Part shown: piece by piece, positions 35,609 through 48,208 of the stretch
Layout: every line of letters begins with the position of its first letter
Position numbering within the stretch: position 1 is the first letter of the stretch
Assembly: GCF_000003815.2 (NCBI RefSeq)
Contig: NC_049995.1
Coordinates: 15,042,444 to 15,106,443, forward strand
Reading direction: 5' to 3'
DNA length: 64,000 nt
Source of the DNA: Branchiostoma floridae
Lineage: Eukaryota; Chordata; Leptocardii; Amphioxiformes; Branchiostomatidae
Position numbers and translations under genes: made by a program
The notes under the pieces: model-generated
Database searches by the model: none
What the model was told of the DNA's origin: nothing
What the model saw: only the letters and a program-made list of their open reading frames with translations

Positions 35609-36643
35609 CATCGTCGTCGACGTCCCAGACAACGGCATTATAAACGGTCCATCACTCAGACACCTTCCTACAAAATAACGCCTGGGACTAATACATCAGT
35701 CTGGTTTATAACTAGCTTGGTATAAATTAATTATGAATTAGTTGTAAATTATCTATGAATTTTCTATTAATTCTAATGCACGGTCACGACCTACTGCCGA
35801 TGATAACACTCGTGTATGTATCTTATTTATTTGTTGCTATGGAACATGACCATGTTCTTAAGATCAATGAATCGAGAAAGACATCTAGACATAACAATTT
35901 TATGTATGGCAATATAAAATAGATCTATGTAGAAATTTAGTCAAATATATTCTTTTGTTACTTAGCTTGTTATGAGAAGTTGATTTTATTATAGGGGAGG
36001 AGGTCTTAGCTCAAAAGCTACATTACACTTTTCCCCCCTCATGCACCTTTTAATGTATGCATTATGTTTTATGTATAATAAAGTTATCCCTGTACAAATA
36101 AATAAGAATAGAAAAATATCCAGCTGTTTTTCCAGGTCTGGAGACTTGTACGTGCTGTACGTGTGCTTACCGATGAATAAGGCTTTACCCAATAAGGTCA
36201 GTATAACCCATTTATTATTGTTAAATAAGGTCAGTATAACCTATCTATCGTTGTTCTGCTGTAAGAAGACAGATGGTGAATCGGTTAATAGTGCTTTGGT
36301 AACTGTTACGCTAGTTCACCTTTATCCGAGGGGTCACCCTTTTCCGTTGTTTTGAAAAAACAGGGGATAAGGGATATCAAGCCGACGAACAGTGGTTTCA
36401 ACTTGCAATATTTTCAAAATACTGCAGTTTGAATCCACCGTCCGTGGACTTGATATCCCTAAAGGCCCCTATTTTTTAAGCAACGAATATCTATTAGGTT
36501 ACCCCGCGGATAAAGGTTTTTTACTGTTATACCAATTGTGCAGACGATATTCTTTGGTCATTTTAGAGACAGTATAAACGTATTATGGGTTTTACAATAC
36601 GGTGATTCTTTTTCCCCACAGTGACAAAACGTCACAAATCAAG

Positions 36644-39600
36644 ATGGCGGAAGCAACAGAAAAATCACGCCCTCTACCGGGTGGAGCGCCGAGTGCAGTA
36701 AAGGTGAGACGGTCTTGACGGAAATAGAAGTATGGCAAAGCCACAAAATATATGAATGATCAATGATTTTTTACCTTAATAATATATACTAAGGGTGTTA
36801 TTATCTGCTCTTCTATCATCCAAACCATTACCACAACGTGTGTACATATGTGTGTGTGCGCGCTTGATAGTGTGAGATACGAAGTAAGCATGAGGAAAAA
36901 CTGACATCTTTTTCGTCCTACTTTCTTCTGTTCTAACTGCTTTATAAAGAAGAGAATATTTGTGTCCAGTTAGACATTTGTTTGTACCATATAAATAATT
37001 GATTTTTTGTGAAACGGACAGGACAAGTCGATTACGTTTGGTAATAATACATGTATTGACAACACATACATGCTTTTGTCACCAATATTTATCCACAGTC
37101 GGAGGAAACCGACACCGTTGCCGTGAAGCTGGTGTTGGATGGGGAGATTGCGGACGATGTGGTGATCCGCGGGTCATGGGACGACTGGAGCAGAGACTGG
37201 CAGCTAGAAAGGAAGTAACGTATTAAATCACGTAAAAGACGTTTAGATATACTAGTGTGAATCATATGTGGTATAGAGGACAATGTTTCAAATACTAGTA
37301 TAACAGCAAATTGTTATGCGTGAAAGCTTTTGCATGTCAATACTTCAAGCAGTGAGATTGCTTGGTAGGGAAACTCGTATTGACTAAATGCATAGTTGCT
37401 CAATTTGAGTGACACAAGCACTCACCATGAGTTTTCAGTCTCTTCGACGTTAATTAGATTTCTCCTTCAAAGCGCTGAGTTTCATGGAAACCGGAAGTAC
37501 AATGACGTCAGGAGTGAATCAAAAGTGGCGGACGTGCTTTCTTTGTATTGACACATATTTCAAATTGTGGGAGATTTCTTCTGTAGATTGCAACTTCTCC
37601 CGACTTTTACACGTTTCTATCATTCAAGATATGCATCTAATATCGTCATATGTCTTAACGTTCCGTGTTATCATTATTTTCCCTTTCAGCAAGAAAACGT
37701 TAGAGAACCGTTTTTGCCTTGACCTGCCCTGTGGCTACTATGAGTACAAGTACAGAGGAGGAAGGAGATGGTTCTGCGACAAGTCTAAGGTATCATATAA
37801 CTATTTATCGTTAGATGTCTGATGTTAGATTGCTGACGAAGAATCAGTATTTATAATCACACCGATACAAATTACTTCAAATTATTTTCAATTCACCAGT
37901 TGAAATCCCAGTCAGCCTTTGTGACAAGTAGTAAAAACCTTTCTCAGCGACTGAAAAACATGTACACGTACAACAACATTAAAAATCTCCCATTTTCACT
38001 CTCCAAGGTATATATAAGTGATAGATAATGCAAATATGTTTTAAGTGCATAATGTAGACTATAACAAATACATGAAAAAATATGATGTGGCTTTCAAACG
38101 AGTGTTATCTTCACTGTTATCTGTGAATTATGAAGCAAACACATAGAGAAATTCACACTAGTGACTTCAATTCTTGTCTCCGTTTGATTTCAAAATCTTG
38201 TTTTTCAGCCGATGGTACGAAACGCGTTCGGAACGCATAACAATTACATGGAAGTAAAGAAAGTGCCTGAGAGTGCCAGCCCTCTCGTTCAAGGCCTGCG
38301 ATCCAAAGTGGCTCATGCCAATATGAAGATACAGAAAAAGGTGGATCTAGAAATCCTTCCTTCGGGAAAGGATAAAAAACAGGAAGAGATCGCTGTTATG
38401 GATGTAGAAAAGCAATTCCAAGATACCGACGAGTTCGAAACCCTAGAAAACGACCTAGAAGTAAAGAAAGTTTCTGACGACGTGTCTACCAATAAGGTTG
38501 CTCATGTCAGTGTAAGGATAGAAAAGAAAATTGATCTAGAAACCGTTGATATTGAAGAGCCTGGATCGAAATTAGAGTATGAAACGAAAAGGCAGGATGA
38601 AACATCTCAAGACAAAAAGAAGACACAAGAGAGCGTTGACGTAGAAATCCTTAAAGCGTCAGAATGCAGTGCACAAACCGGACAAGAAACAGAGGCCACA
38701 AAGCCTGTCCATGGTACTAAAGAGGGGTCCACAGTCAGCGATCCAAGTCTTGCGTTAGTGCAAACGGAAAAGGATGATATTGTTTTTATCAGCAACGATA
38801 GAAAGTCTGATATCAAAGCTCTAATAGAAACAGCAAAACAAGATGTTAATGAAATGGAGGCTGCGTTATACAACATGGCGGTTCTACACGCTGACATGGT
38901 CGAATATAAAAGCGTTCTACAAACTGTCGAGAAATCAGAGGAAGAGGGTGATCTCGATGCAACAGGAAAAATTGTATCTGCTGGACGTATCCATCAAGAT
39001 TTAAAGAAGAATTTGGAAGAAGAAGCTTCCAAAGAAAAAGTGCCACTATCAGAAAATGAAGGACAAACGTCAGTCACAGATTCTACCGAAAGGACTGAAC
39101 AGAAAGCCTACACCGAGACATCAGAACTAGACAAGATAACTGAAAAGCCTGTGCATCCGAGAGAAGACCTAGATTTCGCAATAATACCGCTACCGGATGA
39201 GAAAGATGATGCAACCGTACAAGACATCTGTGGAGGGTTAGACGAGAGGGTTTGCCCTGAGATGACCTCCCCGACGTCAGCAACAAGCAGCAGCAATGGT
39301 TGGATCGTTGTTGACGAGTTAGAAGACGAAGCCACACCTCATGCATCAGTACAACATGAAAGCGTTGAGGAGGTTATCCAACACGCGGATGAAATATTGG
39401 AAGAGATTTCCATAACAGAGACAACGACAGACGAAACAATTGTGGCTACCCAAGGCATTGCTTATAAGGTTCAAGACACATGCGTTATCGAAACAACTCC
39501 GTCAGACAAAACGACTGAGAATGGTAATGAAATGTTGAAAGAGAGTTCTACTACAGAAGCGCCATTAGACGAAACAGTTATGACTACCGAGGATGTAGTT

Positions 39601-42600
39601 GACAATCTTCAAGACACAGCAACCGGTGAAGCACCATCTTCAGAGAACACAGTGAAGATTGCCGACATAAAGATGGTGGAGCAGATGGAAGATATGACCG
39701 CTACTGAAGCATCATCAACACTAGAGGAAAGAGTGAAAGACGTTGCTCCAGCGGTTGGAGGTACTGAAGTGAAGCTGGTGTGGAAGGGAGAGAGCAGAGG
39801 AGTTCTGTATGTACAGGGTTCATGGGACGGATGGAGACAAGCTCATAAACTTACCAAGAGGTGAGGCCTTGTCTATATTGTAAGGCTTCTCTCTCTCCCT
39901 CTTCCCATCTCTCCTCCCTCTCTCTCCCTATCTCTTTCTCTGTATCTACATGTATCTCTATGTTACAAAATGATATAGATAGACAGATAGCTCATCCTGG
40001 ACAATCAAAACAAAAATGCATGCAATGTGTTTTGTTTTTTCTTTTGCAGTGAAGGAGAGGTGCAGAGTGTTACCCTGACGTTGCCGGTGGGTCTCCACGA
40101 GTATAAGTTCCGAACTGGGAACAACTGGTTCCATGACGAGACAAAGGTACATGTAACTTGTTCTAGTAAAGACTAGTCTTAATTGAGAAAATTTTCATTT
40201 TGAATCTGTTAATTATTCCTTTCTAAGTAAAAAAATGACACATTAAAGCTTATTAATTCAAGATTGTTTCTTACAGCCAACCATGCTGAACGCGTTTCGC
40301 ACGCTCAACAACATACTTCAAGTGTCGGGAGAAACTTCTGAAGAGACTATCTCCTTAGAAGTGACCATGCCAGACGATACACTGGAAGCAACCGATCTGT
40401 GTACGAAAGAGAACAACGATTTCACAAAAGCTCCAACGTTAGCTGAAACAACAGGGGACGTTGTCTCGGCTATGGTCGTCATGGAAGACAAAATGTCCTC
40501 TCAAAAGCCTGTTTCAGACGGTGTGCATCAGAAAGACAACATGGATTTCTCCATGCTACAGGGAGAAAAAGCTGATGCTACCGTTCAAGACGTAATAGAA
40601 GAGTCTGGGGAGAATATTACCGCTGAATTGAAACCAGCGGAAGACCCAACTTCAACCGACTCGGAGAACAACGGTTGGACAGTTGTTGATAACTCAGAAG
40701 ACGAAGCTACAACTAAACCACCAGAATCACATGAAAGCGTTCAAAAGCTTATCCAAGAGGAGGTTGAAATGTTCGAGATTTCCATTACAGAAACAGACGA
40801 AACAGTTATGGGTAGCCAAGATGTTGTTGACAAGATTCAAGATACAGCTATTTCTGCAAAACCACCAACAGACAAAACAACCGAAAAAGATGAAATGTTT
40901 GAAGACATTTCTATGATGCCAACAGAGAAAATGGCTATGGATGCTCAAGATATTACTGTCAAGATTCAACACAAAACTATCTCCGAAACAACACCACTAG
41001 ACCAACCAACTGACAAGGCCTCTATAAGCATTGTGGAGATGATAGAAGATATGGCCGCCATTGAAATACTACCACTAGAGGAAGCAGACGTTGTTCTAGG
41101 TGGCGCTCAGGTGACAGAAGAAACGTGTACCGTTTCCACATCATCTCCAGTGAATATGACTGAAATTGGGTCATCAGAAGTAGCGGAAAAGTCAGTGAAC
41201 ACAACTAAAGGCGAAACAAAAGCCCCTGTCGAGACTGCAGGTGTTGAAGCGCCCATCGCAAGGATGTCAGACGAAATGGCTAAAGTTGCAGTTTCGTCAG
41301 CTTTGAAAATATCTGGGAAACTGTCACCAGAAATTCTGGCATCTAAAACAAGTGACACAATGGTCCCTGTCGAAGCTGCAGAGGTTGTACCGACCACCAC
41401 TAAGATGTCAGAAGAAACGGATAAAGTTGCAACGTCATCAGCAGCCAACATGCCTGCGAAACAGTTACCTGAAATTCTGGAAACTACTGCAAGCAAAACA
41501 ATGGATCCTGTTGAAACCGCAGGTATTGAAACGACCATCGCCAAGATGTCGGAAGAAATGGCTAAAGTTACTATTACATCTTCTGCAGTCGAGATGTCTG
41601 CGAAACCGTTATCGAAACATGCCGACACAAGTACAACCGAAGCGGCTGAAACGGCAGCGGTTGGGGGTATTGAAGTGAAGCTGACGTGGAACGGGGAGAC
41701 CAGAGATGATGTGTTTGTACAAGGGTCATGGGATGGATGGAGACAGTCTTATAACCTAACCACTGGGTGAGGCATTGTCTATATTGTAATGTATCTCTCT
41801 CTCTTCCTCTCTGCCCCCTCTCTCCCTCTCTCTAGCCCTCTATATTTCACTGTATCTGTCCATCAATATATCTATCTACATTATGAAATGATATCTATAG
41901 ATTGATAGATAGATAAGTCACTCCTGATGTACTTCAAATATTTTGTCGTAATGTTGGCCATCATGTAACTATTTCTCATTCTGGATGATCAAAAAAGTAA
42001 TACAATGTGTGTGTTTTTCTTTTGCAGCGAAGGAGGGCAGAGTGTTACCCTGACACTGCCCGTGGGTCTCCACGAGTATAAGTTCCGAGTCGGGAACAGC
42101 TGGTTCCATGACGAGACAAAGGTACAAGTAACTTGTTTTTGAAAAGACGACATTTCTAACTTGAGACAAATCATACTGATAATAATTAAGAGTCTGGTAA
42201 CTCACCTCACCTCACCTCACCTCACCTAGTTCCATCCTCATCTGGAGGGTCGGAGACCATGGTTGCCTCTGTCTGTTACCTTCTCTTTTCTTAAATTTTG
42301 ATAAATTGAAGATAAAATAGTTTTGTTTTATTCAAATTCATTTAATATTGTTTCTTGCAGCCAACTATGCTGAACGCGTTTCGCACACTAAATAACACAC
42401 TTAAAGTGCCGGGAGAAACTTCTGAAGAGATCATCATGCCCTCTGAAGTGATGTCAGACAAAGCACTGGAGGCACCCGCCTTGTGTTTGGAAGAGAACAA
42501 CGACTTCATAAAAGCCCCAACGTCTGAAGAGACTACCCCCTTAGAGGTGGCCATGTCAGATGCACCACTTGACATGCCCACCTCATGTATAGAAGAGAAC

Positions 42601-44754
42601 AACGACTTTACAAAAGCTGCAACGTTACAAGTAACAATAGAGGACGTTGTCGATGATATGGTCGCCATGGAAGACAAAAAGCCTGTTTCAAACAGAGCGC
42701 ATCAGACAGATGAGATAGATTCGTCAATGGCAACTCTACAGGATGAGGATGACCTTGCAGCCATTAACCCTCAAACCACCGTAGCTTTTTTGTGACGTAG
42801 ATTACCGTATGGGGTCAAAACTGACCCCAAAACGTTTTGTACAAATACAGTTTTTTGTGTGAATCTTTTTGTGATTTGTATATATGTATAGTTTCATTAA
42901 TCTATGTGGGACAATCTGACATGATTAGGTGAGAATACTTCTAGCTCATTATCATAATTTATGCAAAAGATCATGAGGACCACATTTTTCACCAACGCTA
43001 TTCAGACCGGGAAGGAGGTTTTTGATGCCCGTACAAGCTTCAATGCCATATAGTGCCTGAATGGCTTATGATAGGGCCACCAAACTTGGTAACTTTTTAG
43101 AAAATGTTGATAGCAAACATTTTCAGGGAACAAAGTATGTTCATCATTTTTCATGTTGCCATGGCAACGGAGTTCTGACAGAAATATTTATTACGAAATT
43201 CTCTAATTTTGTATCAAACATTTTAGTTTTAAGGTTTTCTTGGCAAATAACAATTGTTTATCACATCTTATAAATTCAACATAAATTTCAGGACTCAATA
43301 TTCATAATTTATGCTAATTTGATTACGTCATCAGTCAAAATCCAAGATGGCGGCCGATATTACCTAGATGACGTCATAATGTCGTCATATGACATGAAAA
43401 TGGCACAAAAGTTGGTACAATAATTTTGGCTTACATGTACATCATTCTCTGAAAATTTCGTGATCCTACAAGAAGTAGTTTAGGTGTGGGTCGCAAAAGT
43501 TTGTTTAAATAAACGCTGGGGTCAGTTTTGACCCCACTGGACCATGTATAAACTTTCGAGGATAACTTAATCAACAATGAGTCAATCTCGGTAAAAACGT
43601 ATAAGAAGTTAATGGACATACATACAAACAAACTCCTGGAAGGAAATTTGTTTTCGACAAGAAATGACATAATGGCACACATTGATATGTGCCTGGGGTC
43701 AGTTTTGACCCCATACGGTGGTTTGAGGGTTAATGACATTATGGAAGAGTCAAAAGAGAATATTACCGCTGAATTGAAACCGGCGGAGGACCCAACGTCA
43801 ACCGAGTCGGAGAGCAATGGTTGGAGGGTTGTCGGTAATTCAGAAAACGAAGACACCACCAAAGCACCAATATCCGTTGAACCTAAAAGCGTTAAAACAG
43901 CTATCCAAGAGGAGGCTAAAATGTTTGAAGAGCTTTCTATTACAGAAACGTCTCACGACGAAACAGTTATGGCTACCCAAGACATTGCTGACAAGATTCA
44001 AGATACAGCTATTTCTGAAACAGTCACAGAAGACACAGCAACTGAGAAAGATGAAATGTCCGAAGAGAGTTCTATTACAAAAACGGACGAAACAATTATG
44101 GCTACCCAAGACATTACTGACAAGATTCAAGATACAGCTATTTGTGAACCAGTCACAGAAGACACAACAACGGAGAAAGATGAAATGTTTGACAAGAGTT
44201 CTATTACAAAAACGGACGAAACAGTTATGGCGACCCAAGACATTGCTGACAAGATTCAAGAACCAACTATCTCCGAAACACCTCCACCAGACAAAACAAC
44301 CGAGAAAGATGCAATTTTAGAAGCGATTTCTATGAACGAAGTGGATTCTACTACAAGCGAAATAACAGCCGCTGCCGAAACTGCGGAGGTTGAAGAGGCC
44401 GTCACTGGGATGTCTGAAGAAATGGCTAAAGTTACAACATCATCTGCAGTCGAGATGTCGACGAAATCTTTATCAGAACATGCCGATACTACTACAAGCG
44501 TAGCCGAAACGACAGCGGTCGGGGGTACTGAAGTGAGGCTGGTGTGGAAGGGAGAGGTCAGAGGAGATGTATTTGTGCAAGGGTCATGGGACGGATGGAG
44601 ACAATCATATAAACTAAACAAGAGGTAATGTGTTGTCTGTATTTTAGTCTCTATCTCTCTCTCCCTTCCTGCTTCCTCTCTCTCTCTCTCTGTGTCTCTC
44701 CCTCTCTATCTATCTATCTATCTATATCTATCTATCTATCTATCTATCTATATA

Positions 44755-44785
<31 letters not shown>

Positions 44786-44788
44786 ATC

Positions 44789-44857
<69 letters not shown>

Positions 44858-47800
44858 ATCTATCTATTTATCTAACTATATCTATCTATCTATCTATATC
44901 TATTTATCTATCTATATCTATCTATCTATCTATATCTATCTATCTATCTATCTATATCTATCTATATCTATCTATGTATCTATATCTATCTATCTATCTA
45001 TCTATCTATCCAAGAATTGATCGTGTCTATTGTCTCTTTTATTGACGGAAGACTGGTTAACTCAAAATGTGGTGTGCAGGCCCAAATAAGAATTATACAG
45101 TCGCAGGAGAATCATGAAAAGGTAACAATGTCGGTCCATGTGTTTCTTCTGTAGTGTAAACGGAGAGCACAGTGTGACCCTGACACTACCGGTGGGTCTC
45201 CACGAGTACAAGTTCCGAACTGGGGACAGCCGGTTCTATGACGAGACAAAGGTATTTTTATAAGACAATTAAACAATTCCGAAAATAGTTTCATCAGGTT
45301 GGTAGAATATAGGATGAAGGAGAATTCTTATTTCACAACCAGTGGGTACTTACATTGCTGACGTTTCGATGTCTCTCAGATACCTTCGTCAGAGCTTCTC
45401 AAAAGGTTCTCAGAAGCTGTGGCGAAGGTGTCTGAGAGACATCGAAACGTCAGCAATATAAGTCCCCACTGGTTGTGTAATAAGAATTCTCATTCACCCA
45501 AAACAGTTATGGGTCTATTAGCTTTTCTATTTCTTACCGCATCTATTATTCATTCGCATCCAGCTATTTATCTATATTTATCAATCTGTACTCTCTCTCC
45601 CTCTTTCTCTCTCAGAAAGAGGGGGATCGGGAAATAGATAAAAGAGAGGGCAGATAGATACATGTACTAGATATATTTCTTTCTTTGTTTCTTTCAGCCG
45701 GCTATGCTAAACGTGTTTGTGACACTAAATAACATACTTCAAGTGCAAGCACTACCAGAAAGAGCAATGAAAGTCGTACCAAACATTGAAAACAAGTCAA
45801 ACGAAGAACTTGTCAACGAAGCAGCACAACCAATGAAGGCACCTCCGCTTGAGGCTCTACCTGATGTTCATGAAAAAGTGAAAAGTAGCAATTTCAATGA
45901 AACTACAGAAGTTACCGAAACAGATGAGCAAACCGTTGCTAACATGATGAAAAAACTCATTACAACAACAGCAACAGTAAACGAATCAGTTGAAGGGGTC
46001 GAAAAGCCAAAAGAGAAAACCACACTACCAGACAAAACAGACGAAAAGATGGCCCATGATATAATGGAGACCTTAGAACAAATGGAACATGTTGTAACAA
46101 CGATAACTACAGTCGAAGCAGCTGGAAGTGTTTCCTCAGACACAGATCAGATGTTGAAAGTGATCAGCCATACAGACAAAACGCTGCCAGACGAAATGGA
46201 CGGGGGTGTTATAGCATGCAAAGATGACACGCCACGAGAGAATATTTGCACCAAACTAACACCGGACGAGACTACTGTCCGAACAGAGCAGCCTGAACCA
46301 AAGACTCTCACCGAAACAACGTCTGCAGTCGAGGCAGCTGAAGAGGTTCTCCACGATACAGAAAAAGCGTCAGAAGAGCTTACCTCCTACACAACACTGC
46401 AGGACGAAATAGAGAAGAGTTCTGAACCTTTCGATAGTGAGAAATCAGGAGAGAAAAGTTGCCCTGAAACACCAACAGACGGAGCACCTAGTGACGCGAC
46501 TGACACTGACAACATTATCAAGACGGAAGATGGATCTTCCATTGAAATACCAGCACCAGACGTATCCGTTGAGATGACACCCGCACACGAGATGCAGAGT
46601 GCTGTGGATCATGCTGCTGCAGAAACCTCACAAGACAAAACGCAAGACGAGACAGTTTCTCAAAAAGAGGAAACGTCTTACGATAACGATGACTCTACAG
46701 AACCACTAGAAGAAAAGCTAGAGAATACAACAGTAGATTCCTTAAATCACAATACGAAAGATGAAACACCACCCTCTAACGAAACAGTCGACGAGGCACC
46801 AACTGACAAAGACAAGAAGCTAGAGGATGCAGCACAAAAGGAGACACATGTCTCTAACGAAACGGCCAGCAATTCACACGAACAGATGGCGGACAAGATA
46901 GCAGATACAGCTCTCACTCAAACACCATATCCAGAACTTAGAGTGGAGAAGCTGAGAGATACGGCTACCATTGAAGGACTACCAGAGAAAACGTGGGTGA
47001 GGATAGCTCTGCACGACTATGCTCACATCAAGCTTCTGTGGAAGGGAGAAGGCAACGGTGGTGATCTTTACGTACAGGGGTCATGGGACGGGTGGAGACG
47101 GTCTCACAAGCTGAAGAGGGGGTAAGATAACGTATTTGCTTTTGTATTGAATGCTTGAGTTTTCATAAACACTGTTTTTGTATACTGAGTTATCTGGGTG
47201 ACAATGTTTTTATCGTTGTAGCCGACACAAGCATGTGATCTTGCATTTTTAGTAGACAAAAACAAAAACAACTTTAGACAAAACAAGTAAAATTAACTTG
47301 TTGTTGATGAAAAAAAATAACTATCTCAATAGGAACAATAAAACAACACTCTTAAGAAACTAAGGGGCAAAGTCTAACTTTGCCCTTAACAACATGCTCA
47401 TATTACCAAATGCACACGCACACTACGTTAACTAGCGAGAAATACACGATATTTTCCCAGCCTTTACTTACCGTTCAACTATGTTCCTTGAATGTGTTTT
47501 CTATCCCGTAGAGAGTACAGCGTGACACTAAAGCTACCTACCGGTCTACACGAGTACAAGTTCCGGATCGGGAACAACTGGTTTCACGACAACTCGAAGG
47601 TGAGACCATCTGAGTAAACACGTCTAACTTGACTACGAGCCAGTCACATTCTCCAGAACGACGCGGCTGCTATTTGTTTTCACCAACCATCTGTTTCAAA
47701 AATGTTTAAAAAGACCCAAACTTATTGCAAGGGCGACGGTGTAACCGTTACTAGACAAAAATGTTGGTTAGCACACTTTGTCATCATAGAAAGCGATGTA

Positions 47801-48208
47801 AACTAGTCATTTGTTACATAGAACCCTTTACCATTGTTATGTATAAGCAACCACGTAGATATTAGTCTTGATGTTCTGTACATGTATTACACCCGAACTT
47901 GCCATACCCGTACAATTGTTGCGCAATAAAGATTGATTGATTGATTGATTGATTGATTGTAAACGCTTTAAACCCCTCTATCAAAAGAAATACATAATAT
48001 NNNNNNNNNNNNNNNNNNNNNNNNNNNNNNNNNNNNNNNNNNNNNNNNNNNNNNNNNNNNNNNNNNNNNNNNNNNNNNNNNNNNNNNNNNNNNNNNNNNN
48101 CTGACGTTACGTTCCATTACTTCTTTTCTTTATTGTTCTCTGCAGACGACAGTGGCCAACTGTTTTAACACGCTGAACAACGTGATCAACGTTACCATGA
48201 CTACCTGA
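36644..48208 (+). CDS. CBM48 gene 3: five glycogen-binding domains, LIR-like linkers
   Basis: Exons 36644-36703 (leader MAEATEKSRPLPGGAPSAVK), 37099-37214, 37690-37789, 38209-39860, 40050-40146, 40277-41766, 42028-42121, 42361-44624 (interrupted), 45155-45251, 45698-47121, 47512-47599 and 48146-48208. Phases agree; without the inserted element the product is 2192 residues. Five domains carry GSWDDW or GSWDGW, (Y/H)EYK(F/Y) and xFxTxNN. Domain 4 has Arg in place of the contact Trp (GDSRFYDETK); the others keep it. Linkers 1-3 are paralogous and share NGW(I/T/R)VV with nearby acids. Linker 1 also has an about 80-residue helical, coiled-coil-like stretch (38800-39040), and linker 3 a 43-45 residue unit repeated three times (43924-44330). 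The 962-bp element at 42768-43729 breaks the exon before domain 4: reading stops at 42793. Likely cytosolic glycogen scaffold, possibly an autophagy adaptor; role inferred. The last intron contains the assembly gap. Confidence 0.86.
42200..42226. repeat. (CTCAC)n microsatellite
   Basis: Five exact CTCAC copies in the intron after domain 3 of gene 3. Confidence 0.9.
42768..43729. mobile_element. piggyBac-like non-autonomous element inside a gene 3 coding exon
   Basis: TTAA duplicated at 42764-42767 and 43730-43733 flanks 962 bases with perfect 16-base inverted ends CCCTCAAACCACCGTA / TACGGTGGTTTGAGGG. Subterminal GGGGTCAAAACTGACCCC lies near the left end, in inverse orientation near the right end, and once more at 43518. 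TTAA target and CCC-starting ends are piggyBac hallmarks. No transposase is encoded. The left end carries an extra 26 bases ending in a second ACCGTA. Removing the element and one TTAA joins ...AAI and NDIMEES... in frame, matching the paralogous linker ATVQDVIEES. Confidence 0.9.
44640..45010. repeat. Long (TCTA)n microsatellite
   Basis: About 300 bases of TATC/TATATC repeats preceded by a CTCTCT tract, in the intron after domain piece A4 of gene 3. The open frames over it are repeat artefacts. Confidence 0.97.
45319..45492. mobile_element. Fold-back element, CACAACC family
   Basis: GGAGAATTCTTATTTCACAA and TTGTGTAATAAGAATTCTCA, together with TGACGTTTCGATGTCTCTCA and its complement, form an almost continuous hairpin of about 80 bp per arm around AGCTTCTCAAAAGGTTCTCA. 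The flank GTTTCATCAGGTTGGTAGAA matches the 760-1171 element in reverse. Confidence 0.8.
47928..47959. repeat. (TGAT)n microsatellite
   Basis: Short run of GATTGATTGATT just before the assembly gap. Confidence 0.9.
48001..48100. other. Assembly gap (100 N)
   Basis: Exactly 100 N, a conventional placeholder of unknown true length, in the last intron of gene 3. Exons on both sides fit in phase. Confidence 0.99.

Larger units (their letters stand above)
31790..36621. other. Presumed long intron 1 of gene 3, repeat-rich
   Basis: No coding exon recognised. Contains tandem repeats at 32506-32985 and 32999-33960. Diverged copies of a unit with GGATGTCTAACCTTCATCGAC and CCCAGACAATG(A/G)CATTATAA lie at about 34020-35700, and an inverted-repeat element at 35385-35608. 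Confidence 0.55.

Noticed and set aside
42768-43729. Gene 3 insertion acting as a new intron
   Set aside because: The GTAGCT near the left end and the GAG|G near the right end do not keep frame when joined, and the left site is a poor donor.
44640-45045. Open frames of Ser/Ile/Tyr/Leu repeats
   Set aside because: They are translations of a TCTA microsatellite inside an intron between two confirmed domain exons.
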